From the NCBI GenBank assembly GCA_029204225.1, contig MU832009.1, positions 27,930 to 91,929 on the forward strand: a stretch of DNA of 64,000 bases. The letters are read 5' to 3'. Below, one piece after another: positions 20,738 to 32,744 of the stretch. The translations under genes were made by a program, and so were the position numbers. Under the pieces are notes generated by a model. It was not told the DNA's origin, searched no databases, and saw only the letters and a list, made by a program, of their open reading frames with translations. This stretch comes from Diphasiastrum complanatum. Taxonomy: Eukaryota > Streptophyta > Lycopodiopsida > Lycopodiales > Lycopodiaceae. Each line of letters starts with the position of its first letter. The stretch's first letter is position 1.

Positions 20738-21438
20738 TGTGAAGAATTGCCAAAAATTGGCAAATCTAGCTTGATCAAAGACCGTGTAGAACATTGTAAA
20801 TATTGTGTATAATTGGGTTCCACACATGTAAGTCCAAGATTCCACATGGCAACCCACTCCTAATATAGGTTAGGTCAAGTCAAGAGAGTTGGTCATGTCT
20901 ATTTGGTAGTCATCCCTACTTTATAGGACCTACACCTAAGTTTAAGATGAAAATTTGACCAACTAGCTACCTACCAAGCATAACTCTAGGAAATAGACTA
21001 GGGTTTCATTTTAGGTCAAGGAGAGTGAGTTAACTTCCTTATTACATGCTGGAAATCCACCTAACTTCAAGAAGGAAGTCGAATTTGCTATGTATTCCCT
21101 CTCTCCATAGTGAGAAGATAGAATATTTTTGGAGCTCATTGGCAATCTCAAGCTAGTTCACTATGTACATTGAGTTTTTGTGATCCAAATGAAACCAAAT
21201 CAATTTCTACTTGTTTCTCAAGTTGAAGGCCGTACTACAGCCTGTAGTACACACATGTGGGCTCGGATTTCAATGTTGATCAATGCTTTTGATTGTTAAT
21301 GCTTGTTGTTTGTCAAATTGCCAATCTAGATCAACTTTTTTGTGTCTAGTTTTCTGATAGATTGTTAAGCAAGCATCCAATCACTCTTGTGGATCTTTTG
21401 TAGATCCATTTATGGTCCTAAAGTACAGTACTTTCACA
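20738..21438 (+). repeat. 3' LTR of Copia copy 2
   Basis: 701-bp direct repeat of 16902-17602. Confidence 0.92.
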
Positions 21439-21790
21439 ATCTTTTGTCTATTTTGAATGCATTGCCAAGTTCTGTTGGATATGCAAGTTTTCAAATCCTG
21501 CCCACATTGTTTGGGCACAACGAGCAACTATTCAAATGTTTACCACGAATAATATTTTAAAATGTGTAAATGTTGCTGCAATGTGATCGAGGCTTTGCCG
21601 TTCATGTTTGTAGTTGGAGAAACAACACATGGTCGTAAAATAATGGATGTAGCTTTGTGTCTATTTTGAATGCATTGCCAAGTTTTGTTGGATATGCATG
21701 TTTTCATATCCTACCCACATTGTTTGGGCACAACGGGCAACTATTCAAATGTTTACCACAAATAATATTTCAAAATGTGTAAATGTTGCT
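21439..21790. repeat. 213-bp tandem repeat: end of unit A and all of unit B
   Basis: TCTATTTTGAATGCATTGCC recurs with a period of 213 bp (21446 and 21659). Unit A is split by Copia copy 2 (left part at 16829-16901); unit B (about 21586-21790) is uninterrupted and preserves the empty insertion site. No coding sense recognised; translated frames contain scattered stops. Confidence 0.85.
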
Positions 21791-22905
21791 GCATTGGGGC
21801 CAACCAGGGCACTGCTTGTAAGATGCAGGGTTACCCCACCATAGGCAAGTTGGATACAAGTGCTACAAGTGGCAATAGAGAATTGAGTTCTGATTCTAGT
21901 TTGCTTGTGAAGGAGAAGACATCTAAGAGCCCACACAGGTGAAAATTTGGCCGTTTCTATAATGTGGACTAATAATGTTAATATTGTACATAATGATGCT
22001 TGTGCAAAGTAATATCATTGTTGTATATAAGAGAAAGATATTAATGTGATCGACAATGGATTGTTTAGTGACGCTTAACTCCCAGAAAATTAACATGAAG
22101 GCAAAGGCTGAGCCATAAACAAACAAGAGTTGAACTTAGTGGAAAGGTTACTAAAAAAATCATTTTTCACAACTAAATGATTGGATGTCCTCCCTAAGTG
22201 ACGACGAGTTGGTAAGGACTTTCTTTCCTCTCCTTGAGGTCATTATTTTGAGTGCAAATTGATGCAAACATGAGGACATACGAGAGAAAAAATAAATGAA
22301 TGAACCATTCTCAAGGATTTTATCTTTACGATTGATGTTTTCTATGCTGGCCCACACGTTTGACTTTGAGGTCTAAATTCTTTATGGAGATATTAAAGTG
22401 CATTATATGCTTAAAAAACTTTATGTGGACCACAAGATTGATGATTTGACAACATGAAAGGTCATGTAGTTTCAACTTTTATATTCTATCTCTTAGTTTT
22501 TTTGGGCCAAACTTTATAGTTCAAAAAATAATACAAATTGTAGGTGGAAATGCTACATTGAAGCATTGTTTGGCAACTTGGTAACTTTCCCCAAAATTCT
22601 AAGGATGAATTTTTTTTGCATTATATAAAAGTTTCCAACAAATTTGAATTATAATGTCCTAATGATTTTCACTATTTTATATTCAAAAGTGGTTTGATTT
22701 CATTATTGCTTTTCTCTTATAGTTAGGTTTTGCACAAAAGAATATTCTAGAGCATTATATTGTGCAAATATTTGAATTCATCCATAAATAAGTCCACAAT
22801 CAACAAAGAGACATATTTCTATAGAATTTGTCTTGGCTATTAAGTTTTATTCTTGGAATTCTTATAGAGCAAGATCTTCAAAATAATATGAGTTTGAAAT
22901 GCCAC

Positions 22906-22907
<2 letters not shown>
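21791..22907. other. About 1.1 kb with no recognisable gene
   Basis: AT-rich. Only short frames without domain signatures, no repeats noticed. Confidence 0.5.
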
Positions 22908-22963
<56 letters not shown>

Positions 22964-23125
22964 CGTGCTCTCTCTCTCTCTCTACGGTCTCTCTCTCCCC
23001 CTCTGCACGCTCTCTCTCCTCGCTCTCTCTCTCTCTCTCTTCCCCTCCATGCTTTATCCTCTCTCCACCCTCTCCTTCTCTCCCTTCGCACTCTATCCTC
23101 TCTCTCCGCTCTCTCCCTCCACACG

Positions 23126-23180
<55 letters not shown>
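22908..23180. repeat. (CT)n pyrimidine-rich microsatellite region
   Basis: Pure CT from 22908 to 22960, imperfect CT-rich sequence with CCACGTG, CCACGC and similar interruptions to about 23130, then pure CT again to 23180. Long Ser-Leu or Arg-Glu frames across it are artefacts. Confidence 0.95.
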
Positions 23181-23183
<3 letters not shown>

Positions 23184-24749
23184 CGCGTTGTCGCACCTGG
23201 GAACAATTTTAATCTAAAAATAGAAAAAGATGACTGGGGCCTATATTATGCAAAATAATATAGGGCCTAAAAATCCCAAAAATATGGGAACGTCAATTAA
23301 GTATTACAGTTATATTTATTTAAAGAGTGAAGCTTTTTTGCTCATAATTGGTGTTTGGGCTCATAGTGGACAGGTGGCAGATTTTAATTGGATCTGACCA
23401 CAAATGTTTAAACTCATGTTAGTTTGGACCTTTCAATTGAAAGGCTCAAACTTCAATTATGCCCGTTAGCAGGCTTGAGCAGACCTGCTACCTAGTAGCA
23501 AGCAGCCTTCAATGCACCTCGTCACAGGGCGGCTCGGTGCATAAAGGTTGCATGCTACAGCCGGTAGCGGGCCTGCTCACGCACGCTACCTAGTCCTTAT
23601 ATTTTTCTTCAGAGCTCTTCATATCCTCTTGGAAGATCACTTGTTATTGATGGACTAAGTCTCCTCCTCCTTTACTTTCGTACATTCTAGTTATCTTTCT
23701 TTCTCTTTTGTACGTCCACTCGTTGTCATCTTTTTGTTATGTCCTCCTTTCCTTCCCTTTTTCCCTTTCCGTCCTTCATCTTCTTCGTCATCTAAATGTC
23801 GTAGTGCTCCTTTCTAATGGTGCTGCTATTTCCTGTCCGGACTCTCTTTGTTTTTTTCCCCGGCCTGGCAGATATATGTGCGTTATCAACTTTTGCCGTC
23901 ATCTGCATCGGATTGGAGCAGATCCCTGTCATACGGCTGCAGATCTTTAATGGGCTAACACTGGGAAGGCATATGTGGATCATGGATAAGCAGGAGTACT
24001 TGTTCGTGCCCGCAGCACTTGTGCCGATATACAGTGAGCTTATAACAGTCAAAACCATAAGATAGTGTTCTATTTTTTGAGATTTTAAGGCGACTAGCAA
24101 GCAGCTTATCAGCTGCTACCACGCAATGGTGAGTCAAGCTGGTTAGCTATCCTGGTTGTGTGAAAGCTGTCAAAATTTTCTTAGTCGCATGTCTGTGTAT
24201 TATGCAAAAGGAACATTATGGTCATTGCACTTGAGGCGTTTTTTATTTCGATTGTGGATTGAGCAGGAGTGGTTGGTTAGTATTTGCTACTCATGTATCA
24301 AGGTTCCACTAAATGGTAATTTCGTTTTGAATTTTAAAATCCCTTGAATTTTAACACCTGACTTATAATGAGCTCGAGCGAGTATAAACGACTTAATTAC
24401 CCAATAGTATCTCTAACATGAATTTTGCTCCTATCTTCAAGGCGGTTATGCTCTATCTCTAACATCAACGAAGCTCCTATGTTCTTGTAATCGTCCACAA
24501 TTATCTAGATAATCACTGCAACTCTCAATATGTGTCCGATCCCTGCGGCAGCTATCATTGCCAATTCTTCCGGCTGGACCTCAGCCCCTTTTATTCTATG
24601 TAAATATCAACTCCAGACCACAGCTTCTGTGATTGCTATTTCAAACTATAGCACATCAAGCTTATGCTTCGCAGTTTGTAGAATCATAAATTAAGTTTTC
24701 CATTGATGGACGATGTTCCAAGGGAGCTGATTAGCTATTAATGCAACAG
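23181..24749. other. Upstream region of the NPF gene; first exon not found
   Basis: No frame here gives the expected NPF N-terminus (a W-R/K-G-R-P type motif and first helix). The end of the segment is a plausible 3' splice site (ATGCAACAG at 24741-24749). The first exon may lie further upstream behind a long intron, or be lost. Confidence 0.5.
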
Positions 24750-26890
24750 TCATGGAGGCCATGGAAACAATGGCGTACCTATCTGTTGCTGTGAACTTGT
24801 TCGAATATCTCTTCAAAGTAATGCACTTCCCAATCACGTCCTCAGCAAATGGAGCGACCAACTTCATGGGAGCAGCATACCTGATCTCCCTTGTAGGAGG
24901 ATTTATTTCCGACACATGGCTGAGCAGGTTTTCCACGCTTTTAATTGCGGTGACCATTCAGCTACTGGTATGCTTGTGATTATCTACTACACCCCCAGAA
25001 ATGATATCGTATAAAGCTTTCATTATCATCAGTCTTCTCCAGATTCTAATTGACTTCTAAATCAAACAATTTGTCTTTTCTATCCAGGGCTATTTCGTTA
25101 TGACCCTCTCTACAGCCTTGTCTTCTTTAAAGCCATTGCCATGTACCTCCCTAGTTGCTCATTCTTGCCACGAACAAGGGTTGAAGAAGGCCGTCTTCTT
25201 CTTAGGTCTTTACCTGGTCGCTACTGGAACTGGGATACTCAAGCCCAATCTGCCAGCGCTGGGTGCAGACCAATTTAACGAGCGCGATCCTGAAGATGAG
25301 ATAATGATTTCAACATTTTTCAACTGGTTTTGGTTCAGTTTCTGCATGGGCGCGCTCATCGGCGTCACTGTGTTGGTGTACGTGCAGGATAACGTTTCTC
25401 ACTCTTTGGGCTTTGGTATAGCGTTCGTGGCCATGCTTGCAGGTTTGGTAACGATCTCTTTAGGATCATGCCATTACAAGTCTAAAGAGCGCGTTGGAAG
25501 TCCACTTACACGAATAGCTCAGGTTGTGGTCTCAGCGTTTAGAAATAGAAAAGTTCAAAATTTGGCTTCTGAGAGAGAGTTATACGAAATTCAAGATGCT
25601 CACCAGTCTAGATATCGAGCATACAAAATGCATCACACACACAATCTCAGGTAAGAAACCAGCCTTCATATCTGTCTAATTATGCGTGCATTTTCAGAAA
25701 TTCTGTGATTTCATGGCTCCTCAAGATATGCGAGCAGAAATTAGCAGCATTAATTTATTTCTCATCAAATCTTTCGGTCAGTTTTTGCGATTGGATAACC
25801 AGATACGATTCTTCATGGCAGGTTTTTTGACAACGCGGCTATTATAACAGATGCCAGCACAAGTCGATTAGATGGAAATCAGCCAGCATCGCCTTGGCGC
25901 CTCTGTACCGTTACAGAGGTAGAAGAAGTCAAAGCGATGGTCCATATTTTGCCTATATTTGCCAGCACGATCATCATGAATAGCGCTCTTTCACAGATTC
26001 AGACATTTTACGTGGGACAGGGAAACACCATGGATCGCAGGATAGGGAGTCATTTCGAAATCCCCCCGGCATCGTTCTTATCCTTCCCTCTAATCGTTCA
26101 AATAGGTTTTCTTCCTGTCTACGACCTTCTAATCATTCCATTAGCACGCCGCCTCACTGGACAAACGCAGGGAATCACTCATCTGCAGAGGATTGGGACA
26201 GGTTTGGCTCTATCCATGCTCTCCATGATAGTGGCCGCCTTGGTTGAGATGAAGCGAGTGGATGTCGCTACAGATCATTCACTTCTTGATGATCCGAAAG
26301 CCAGAATCCCTCTCAAAATCTACTGGCTTGCTCCGCAATACTTCATCCTTGGGATTGCAGACATGTTCACATTCGTTGGGTTGATGGAATTTTTGTACAG
26401 CCATTCACCACCTAGTATGCGAAGCATGTCCACGTCTTTATCGTTTGTTTCCATCGCGTTGGGGAACTTCTTCAGCAGTGGGCTTGTGTCAGTAGTGAAC
26501 AAAACTACCAGCAATGGCAAAAGCGGAGGCTGGCTGCAGAACAACTTGAACCGCAGTAAGCTCAGCTATTTCTACTGGCTCCAAGCACTGCTCAACTTCC
26601 TAAATCTGCTCAGCTACTTGTTCTGGGCATGGCACTACAAAAGTCCAAAGTTCGAGGAGATTTTACCTCTGGAAAGAGATCAAGAAGAAAACTCTCACAG
26701 CAGTCATCCTGCCACAAACGTCCCGGAATCAAAGAAATTGACGAGAGTACCAACCATTAATCAAATTGATCTTACCACTGCACCAGCTGAGAATCCTCGT
26801 TTCTGGTTAAGGAGTAGAATATTGCAGAAATATAAGAAGTTTCTATCCAGAAGATCGTGGAGAGAGCAAGTTCAGATTAGTCGATTATAG
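24750..26890 (+). CDS. NPF (NRT1/PTR) family proton-coupled transporter, exon 1 missing
   Basis: NPF proteins are plasma- or vacuolar-membrane carriers of the major facilitator fold, moving nitrate, peptides or hormones with protons. Three exons: 24750-24967, 25088-25650, 25822-26890, with GT-AG introns and compatible phases (QLL-GYF; NL-R-FFD). Motifs: VMEAMETMAYLSV (helix 1), PITSSANGATNFMGAAYLISLVGGFISDTWL (helix 2), GILKPNLPALGADQF, FNWFWFSFCMGALIGVTVLVYV, WRLCTVTEVEEVKAMVHILPI, QTFYVGQGNTMDRRIG, and YWLAPQYFILGIADMFTFVGLMEFLYSHSP near the C-terminal bundle. About 616 codons are open, close to the family's usual ~570-620. The ExxER motif of many NPFs reads ExxET. The LKPN-GADQF form recalls the NPF4-like group; substrate cannot be told. 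A basic tail ends ...QVQISRL. The first exon was not found, so the gene may be complete but spread out, or 5'-truncated. Confidence 0.9.
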
Positions 26891-27712
26891 ATAGTCCCGG
26901 AGGTATTTTGGGATTGGGATAGAGCTGCGAGCGGCAACACAACATTCGGTCATTTATTGAAGTGAAGTGCACACTTGGCCTAGAGCTATGAAATTTGAAG
27001 GGATGGATCATGGCACATCTGGGAGAAAGGCTTTCTCTTTTTACTCTCTTACAAGACAAAGGGGTGTCTATACAACTTCATAAAAATAGCTCCCCTATGC
27101 AAGCTGTTTCACGTGACATGCTTACCAAAAAAAAAAACAGGTAAACTTTAATACCATGGATTGTCCCGGATTTTCAAGTTATAAAGAAAGTGGAAAATTA
27201 TTAGGGTGAATAAAAAAAGAGGGATTTTAATTTATATTAAGTAAATGAGACTTGCAACATCTAAACCAAAAAAAAAATAAAATTAGGTCATTCATTCTTC
27301 ATAAGGGGATTGGACAATTTGCTGAGTTTAGTGAGTGTTTTATTCTTAAATAGCCACATTTAGAGTTTCAATGTAAATAATCTGAACCAAATGCAACAAG
27401 TACTCATTTGGAATTGCAATAACCATCATTTAAAAAAAAAAAATCTGAGTTTCTTACGGCTTAGGGTGTGAAAGTCCAAGATTGTACTATCCACCAATGA
27501 AGATGATAAAATGAGATTCGATGCCACATTAAACCGAAAAGGGAGATATTGCAATATCCAACAATAAATATAAGTGAAACTATATCTGAGGATGCACAAA
27601 AAAAGTTTCATTACTATTTGCATTGTCCAAAAGTGAGGATGGCTTAGGCAGACTGTTTTTGTTTCTATATTTTTCACTCATTGACTAACAAAACAAAAGT
27701 GATTGGTGATTG
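26891..27712. other. 3' flank of the NPF gene, no gene seen
   Basis: AT-rich with several A runs. It probably holds the transcript 3' end, but no clear polyadenylation signal is assigned. Confidence 0.4.
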
Positions 27713-27994
27713 TTATGCCATATTATGTGAAGGCAATGCCAACACATGAAAAAAATCTTGCTTGTCCAGAATTGGTTGGTGAATGAACATATTCTCGATC
27801 ACGTCCAATCCCTTAACACACAAATAAACAAAATATAAATGTTTACATGGCAAAAAAAAATTTGAAGCCATGTTTTGAGAGAAATCTGGACAAGTGCATG
27901 AAGGCTCTATGCATATTGAAATGTGATAAACAAGACCTGTATTTGAACTTTCAAAACTCTCAATGACATTGTAATTACTCCTCGTTGTCCTCAA
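27713..27994 (-). pseudogene. SWIM-type zinc-finger protein fragment
   Basis: The - strand frame reads ...ICIEPSCTCPDFSQNMASNFFLPCKHLYFVYLCVKGLDVIENMFIHQPIL. The C-x-C ... C-x-H spacing is that of a SWIM zinc finger, found near the C-terminus of Mutator-like transposases, FAR1-type proteins and related plant genes. No transposase core is seen next to it. A decayed second copy is at 54440-54610. Confidence 0.55.
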
Positions 27995-28088
27995 GATGTT
28001 TGGTTACCTCTCAAACAAGACATTTTAATGACAACCCCCTCTCCATCCTCTCTTTTGTGGCTTTTGATATACCATATCGGCGTCTCAT

Positions 28089-28463
28089 CTAGCCACGTCT
28101 AGAAGTCTTGTTTGGTGTAGAATTTGTGCATGGGTGATTTGGATTGGCATCATGTGGCATATCCATTTCTTGCAGTACATCGTGCCTAGTTGAACATGTC
28201 TCCAAAATATAACTACCCTGATTCAACGCACCGCTGATTGTTGGAGACATGGTACTCCCTATTCTGAGACACCTAATGGCCCACCAACTATTGTTTAGTT
28301 CTCTTTCCAATATATTGGCACATAGTTGCAAGCATGCACACCCTGGCACAATCGGAGGTGGTAAGCAGATGCAACTTGCCACACTTCCCTTAGTTTTTGC
28401 ACGCACTCTTTGTACATGCTCTATGTTTGGGCAACGAGAAACATTGGCAGTACATTTTTTCAT
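28089..28463 (-). pseudogene. Unknown protein fragment, related to 44320-44572
   Basis: Frame MKKCTANVSRCPNIEHVQRVRAKTKG ... LQLCANILERELNNSWWAIRCLRIG... . The fragment at 44320-44572 on the + strand carries NIEYVQTMSTKSKYNLPSC ... LQSCVHVLERELKNNWWAI, then CLRIG after a stop. The shared spacing shows a common, moderately diverged repeat-borne coding sequence. It lies just upstream (on the same strand) of the SWIM fragment, so both could be parts of one transposon gene. Family not recognised. Confidence 0.45.
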
Positions 28464-29160
28464 TGATCTACTGGTCTCTTTCGTCTTACATCTATCATTG
28501 GTGCATTCACATCTCGTCCTTTTCCTGTCAAGTCTATTTTCTCCATGAAGCTATTAATGCTACCAGAAAATGCACCACCTACTATAGAATTTCTTCTTCT
28601 AGCACAAACTCTATCAAGGAGATTCTAGAATGTTGGGCCATCACCAACATATCGTCCTAACAAAAAGGACTTTTTTTCTTGCACTTTGCAAGATTGTATT
28701 TTCTAAATCTCCCATAGTAGCTTCATATATTGTCCATTTCAGATTGTAATTGTCCTATGTCGTGGACCACCTCTCGGACAAATTTGTCACTGGCACTGTC
28801 ACTTCATCCCCATCATCCATCATCTACAACAAACTACCGTGTCAAGCATATTGATAAAAAGAAGTGACATAAATTAGACCTATCATCAAACACAGAGAAA
28901 TCACCCAATGCAATATGTAGGACGTACCGTAACCACAAACTTTCCCCATCGATGCATTCAATTTCTCCACTAGGCTAGCCAACTTTTAAGTTCATGCAAA
29001 CTATTATCGTAAGCATTGCCAACACGTAGATATTTTGTTGTAGAGCCCATCTGCAACATCCTGAGAAACTGCATTTCTCCATTACAAGCATAATCTCATT
29101 TTCTTTGGATATGCTTTTAGTTACAATGGATCATTTGAGGCTGTAGAGAAACACACCACC
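28464..29160. other. No recognisable gene
   Basis: Nothing supported on either strand beyond short frames. Confidence 0.4.
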
Positions 29161-29930
29161 ACCTTTGATTCCATTGTGTAGGATATTGTCACACAAAGCA
29201 ATTCAAACAGTTGGGGGAAAGAGCAGCTTTGTGTGAAGCAGATATATAGAGAAGATGGTTATTTGATGGAAAAGGGAGACTTCGTACTATCCATGGACAC
29301 TTCTTCTGGGCAAAATATTTTTGTGAGACATGAAAGTGCTTTGGGATCCAATATGGGAGAATTTGAGTGCAGAATTTGATGAGACAGTTTCCCATAATCC
29401 ATTATGGAGCGACTTGCAAAGACGCATGTTTATATGTTGGGATGGAAACCATTGTGTTGTTGGATGGATGGAGGCCATCAATGAGGAGTTTGCTTGCGAT
29501 AAGAGCAAACACGTGCTTTTGCGAGCAAGCTTCATCCAATCCAATGTTGAGAGTGGCATAGAATTGCTAGCATCCATGAATCAGATGAACAAGTTGTAAT
29601 GTTTCTTTGGCTCGCATGTAATATACATTTTTTGCTTGGTGAAGGCAACTAAGCTATATAAAATCTCTTCTTATTTTAGGTTGTGGAATCAAAGGTCCAA
29701 TGTAGAGAGTTTCATGTACAACGACAAATACCATGCTATCTTGAGTGATTAGGAGTTGGCAAATAATCCTTGGTGGATAGAATTTCCTGTTGGTACAAGC
29801 CCTGATGTCGAGAAAGAAAGCTTTGCCATGCATGTTAGTGGTACTTTATCTAATCTCGTGATAGATAGTGAGGTTCCCCATGTTGAGTTAGAAATGGGGG
29901 CTATATTAGAGAGACTAGATTGAGAGACAC
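29161..29930 (+). pseudogene. Fragment of a DGNH-motif (ParB/sulfiredoxin-like) protein
   Basis: A + strand block 29334-29598 reads VLWDPIWENLSAEFDETVSHNPLW ... RRMFICWDGNHCVVGWMEAINEEFACDKSKHVLL ... MNQMNKL. The motif [IV]-x-DGNH-x3-[AG]-W resembles the DGNHR signature of the ParB/sulfiredoxin-like fold; here the usual Arg is Cys. A polypyrimidine stretch ending TTATTTTAG at about 29679 could be a 3' splice site leading to a second block (to about 29922, ...HVELEMGAILERLD) that has a stop. The family assignment is by motif only. Confidence 0.4.
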
Positions 29931-32744
29931 AGACATTCAGGTTGAGGAACAAGTACCCAGACAACGTCTTATAAAATTGAGTCGCAGAGTTAGAGAGACA
30001 GCAAAATCACATTTGCCTTATGTTGTGACCTTGACTATGCCACTTGCTCGAGTGCGAGACTCACTAAAGTACACTAGCTGCCCTTGGATTTGTGTGAGCA
30101 CTAAAGACTATCTCCCGCTGGTCATATCTCTGAGAGCTTGGAAAACTTTCATTGACCCAGGAGTACGAGATAATATGACGGGCCCTAAAACACGTAAAAC
30201 CAAACAGAATCTGCGTGGACCAAAATGTACTCCGTGCATAACGTAGTTCTCCGAGTATACCTATGGCTGTCGAGACCGTTTGTTAGCTTCAAGTGTAGAG
30301 GTGTAGTGGGTTTCTTTCCTTGCCTAAACTCAACCCAAGATCTAATCAATCTAGCATCAAGGAGATGAAGTTAGTTGTCACTCTCCAATTCAGTCCTCTC
30401 TACACCCAATAATTCCCTTGATGATATCACCTGGCCCCTTATGTTTGAATACTCACATACTGCTATATACTCATAGAGTAGGTGTAGTTAAATCATAACT
30501 CATTACTCTCGGTCCTTCATTTCCCGAAGATGGTTTTAGAAAGTGTGTATTCCTTTCATCGGGAGTTTATGTATCATGACTACAAAGGTCAACACCCCTT
30601 TCACAGTTTGTGTTCATCATCTCGAGACAACTAATGGTAGCTTTTGTTGTCATGACACTCATTGATGGCTATCCAAACTCATGTCTCTTTTGGGATTCAG
30701 TCACAGCACATAAGATTGATATTTCAAGCACAATTATCCTAAGGTACGTTTTTAGAAATGTTGATGTGTGAGGCTCTTAGGATGGTATTACATGCTATAG
30801 ATGACTACCTGATGGTTGGCATACAAACATTCCCATGTTATTAAGGCATGATTTTTTCATATGCTTGAGGATAATACTTTTCTCACCGTGTGTCCCTAAC
30901 AGTATTAGCCCCTTTCAAGTAAACCCATAAAAATAGCCCTCCCATCAACGTTCATTACTACAAGTATAGGTGATGATGATCATTCCATCGTTTTATCTCT
31001 TTTTCTCAAAGTCTTCCAGTTTTAAGAGTTCAGACTAAGGAAGTTTGGTATTCTTGGTTGGAACAGTGGTGTATCTTGTTTTTTGAAGATTTTCATTTTT
31101 TTTTGTTTTTCATTTTTTCATTTTTTACATCTCATAAGAAAACGCTTTCATTAAGGCAGCCAAACTTGACAATCAACTTCTAACCCAAAATAATTGCATA
31201 ACCATTTGTGTTCAAGACATTACCACATCACTAATAACCGGAAAGGTTTACATACATTCAACAGGCCAATCTTTCCGAAGCTATTTCAGACAACAAGAGA
31301 TGACTCATGCTGAGATCACTCATATTGACTCAACACTAGCAGATTCGTATTTACATGACCTTTTAATAGCTGCACATTCAAACTCCAAGTATTATGAGGA
31401 AAGTATTCATACATAACCATTCATAAATCATGATTACAATGTATTCAAACAGAACGACCCAAGATGTGAAAAAAGCCATATCTTCACAACTAGTTTCCAG
31501 GTCGCGCTCAGTGGGGAGGGAGGCTTTCTCAGATTTTGGCCTCGCTAATGACTTCAAATGACCCACCTTCTGATGGACATGTGTAAGACCCACTTTTTAC
31601 CAATAGCTTGATCCTTCCCAAGTTGTGGCTCACTGATGTTCTTGGAGCCCAGAACCAAACGTGCCTCTGCTTCGTTCTCTTCAGAAGAGGAGGAAGAGGG
31701 TAAACCCTACGGCCGCGCCCTCCTGCTAGTTGATTCACACCTGAGGGTGATCCACGGGCTTCTACGCTTCAAATGATATGATACTGTAGGAGGTTTGTCT
31801 ACGACTCAGAGATGTGGAGATGTGCTAGCTCAACGGCCCACTGTGTACTTTGCTCAGAGAATGTAAAAAGTTCATATGGGTGCTGCCAACGTGTTCAGAC
31901 TTTTGAACACACATTTTAGAGGATGCATTGAATACATTAACATGTTAAGAGTGATGAAGTAGGTCTAGAACAGTTCCACGCCTCCCTACATTCTGATTGT
32001 AATCTGGAGGTCAACGAATGCAGATAAAGAAGTTGTTTTTTGGTGCGGCAGAGTCCACATTTAGCTCTTGCTTCTTCATAAGTCTTTTACTTGTTGTGGA
32101 TTGGACCTTTAGCATGGAATGGAGGCTACATGACAGTGCTTTAGCAACTGGACATGTGGAGTATCATTCTCACTTTCATCTGTGGTAACATTATAAGAGG
32201 TGGAGAGTGGGCACACTACCTATCTTACTTCAGAATTTGTGGTTGCTTGTTTCATCCTTGTAACTGATTGTCATTGATCATTTGTTGATGGGTATTGCTC
32301 AGCTGTCTGGCTTTTGGTAATGCTCACTTGCTTCTCACTTTTACATAGAATTTAACAAAGGACCTTCACATATTGAACTACAGTCATATCTACCAAATGC
32401 AACACATACACACACCCTTTCTGCTCAACCCTATGGTCTCAAACAGTTTGGTGCAGCTCAAAGGTGATTCTCAACACAATCTCACTTCACAATGTTATTA
32501 CAAATCATCCCTAACAAAGACTTCTCAGCACTCCTACACACATATCTGGATGATATAGTGTTCTCATATCATGAACTTCCAGAACAGGTATCTACATTTG
32601 GCTTCAGCAGATGTAACATTTGGTTAACACCAGAAAAGACTAATAATCTGTTTGCACTGAGGAAGAGGCAAGATGACTACCACAACTTCTTGCACACAAA
32701 ACTTTCTTTCACGTATCATATAAGGACACAACATGCTCAATATT
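29931..32744. other. 2.8 kb with no recognisable gene
   Basis: Contains T-rich runs near 31081-31140 and a GC-richer patch around 31500-31770 with short - strand frames. None shows a domain. A YLDD-like string at about 32540 is not supported as RT (see rejected list). Confidence 0.4.

Larger units (their letters stand above)
16902..21438 (+). mobile_element. Non-autonomous gag-protease Ty1/Copia element (copy 2)
   Basis: Two 701-bp direct LTRs (16902-17602, 20738-21438) with TGTGAA...TTCACA ends, an initiator-Met primer site at 17603 and a purine tract before the right LTR. It is the same family as 72-4634, in the opposite orientation. The interior again has gag and protease but no integrase core, RT or RNase H, and keeps the same short linker remnants, so the deletion predates both insertions. 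A SINE is inserted in the leader (18278-18363). The target duplication is decayed: TAGCT on the left, ATCTT on the right, against GTAGCTTTG in the unbroken repeat unit at about 21647-21655. Confidence 0.92.

Noticed and set aside
22828-23258. Ser-Leu-rich and Arg-Glu-rich proteins
   Set aside because: Translations of the CT microsatellite; the same applies to 46184-46536.
32492-32700. Gypsy RT from the string LHTYLDDIVFS
   Set aside because: Only the YLDD-like string fits; flanking residues lack the other RT motifs, and no adjoining pol is seen.
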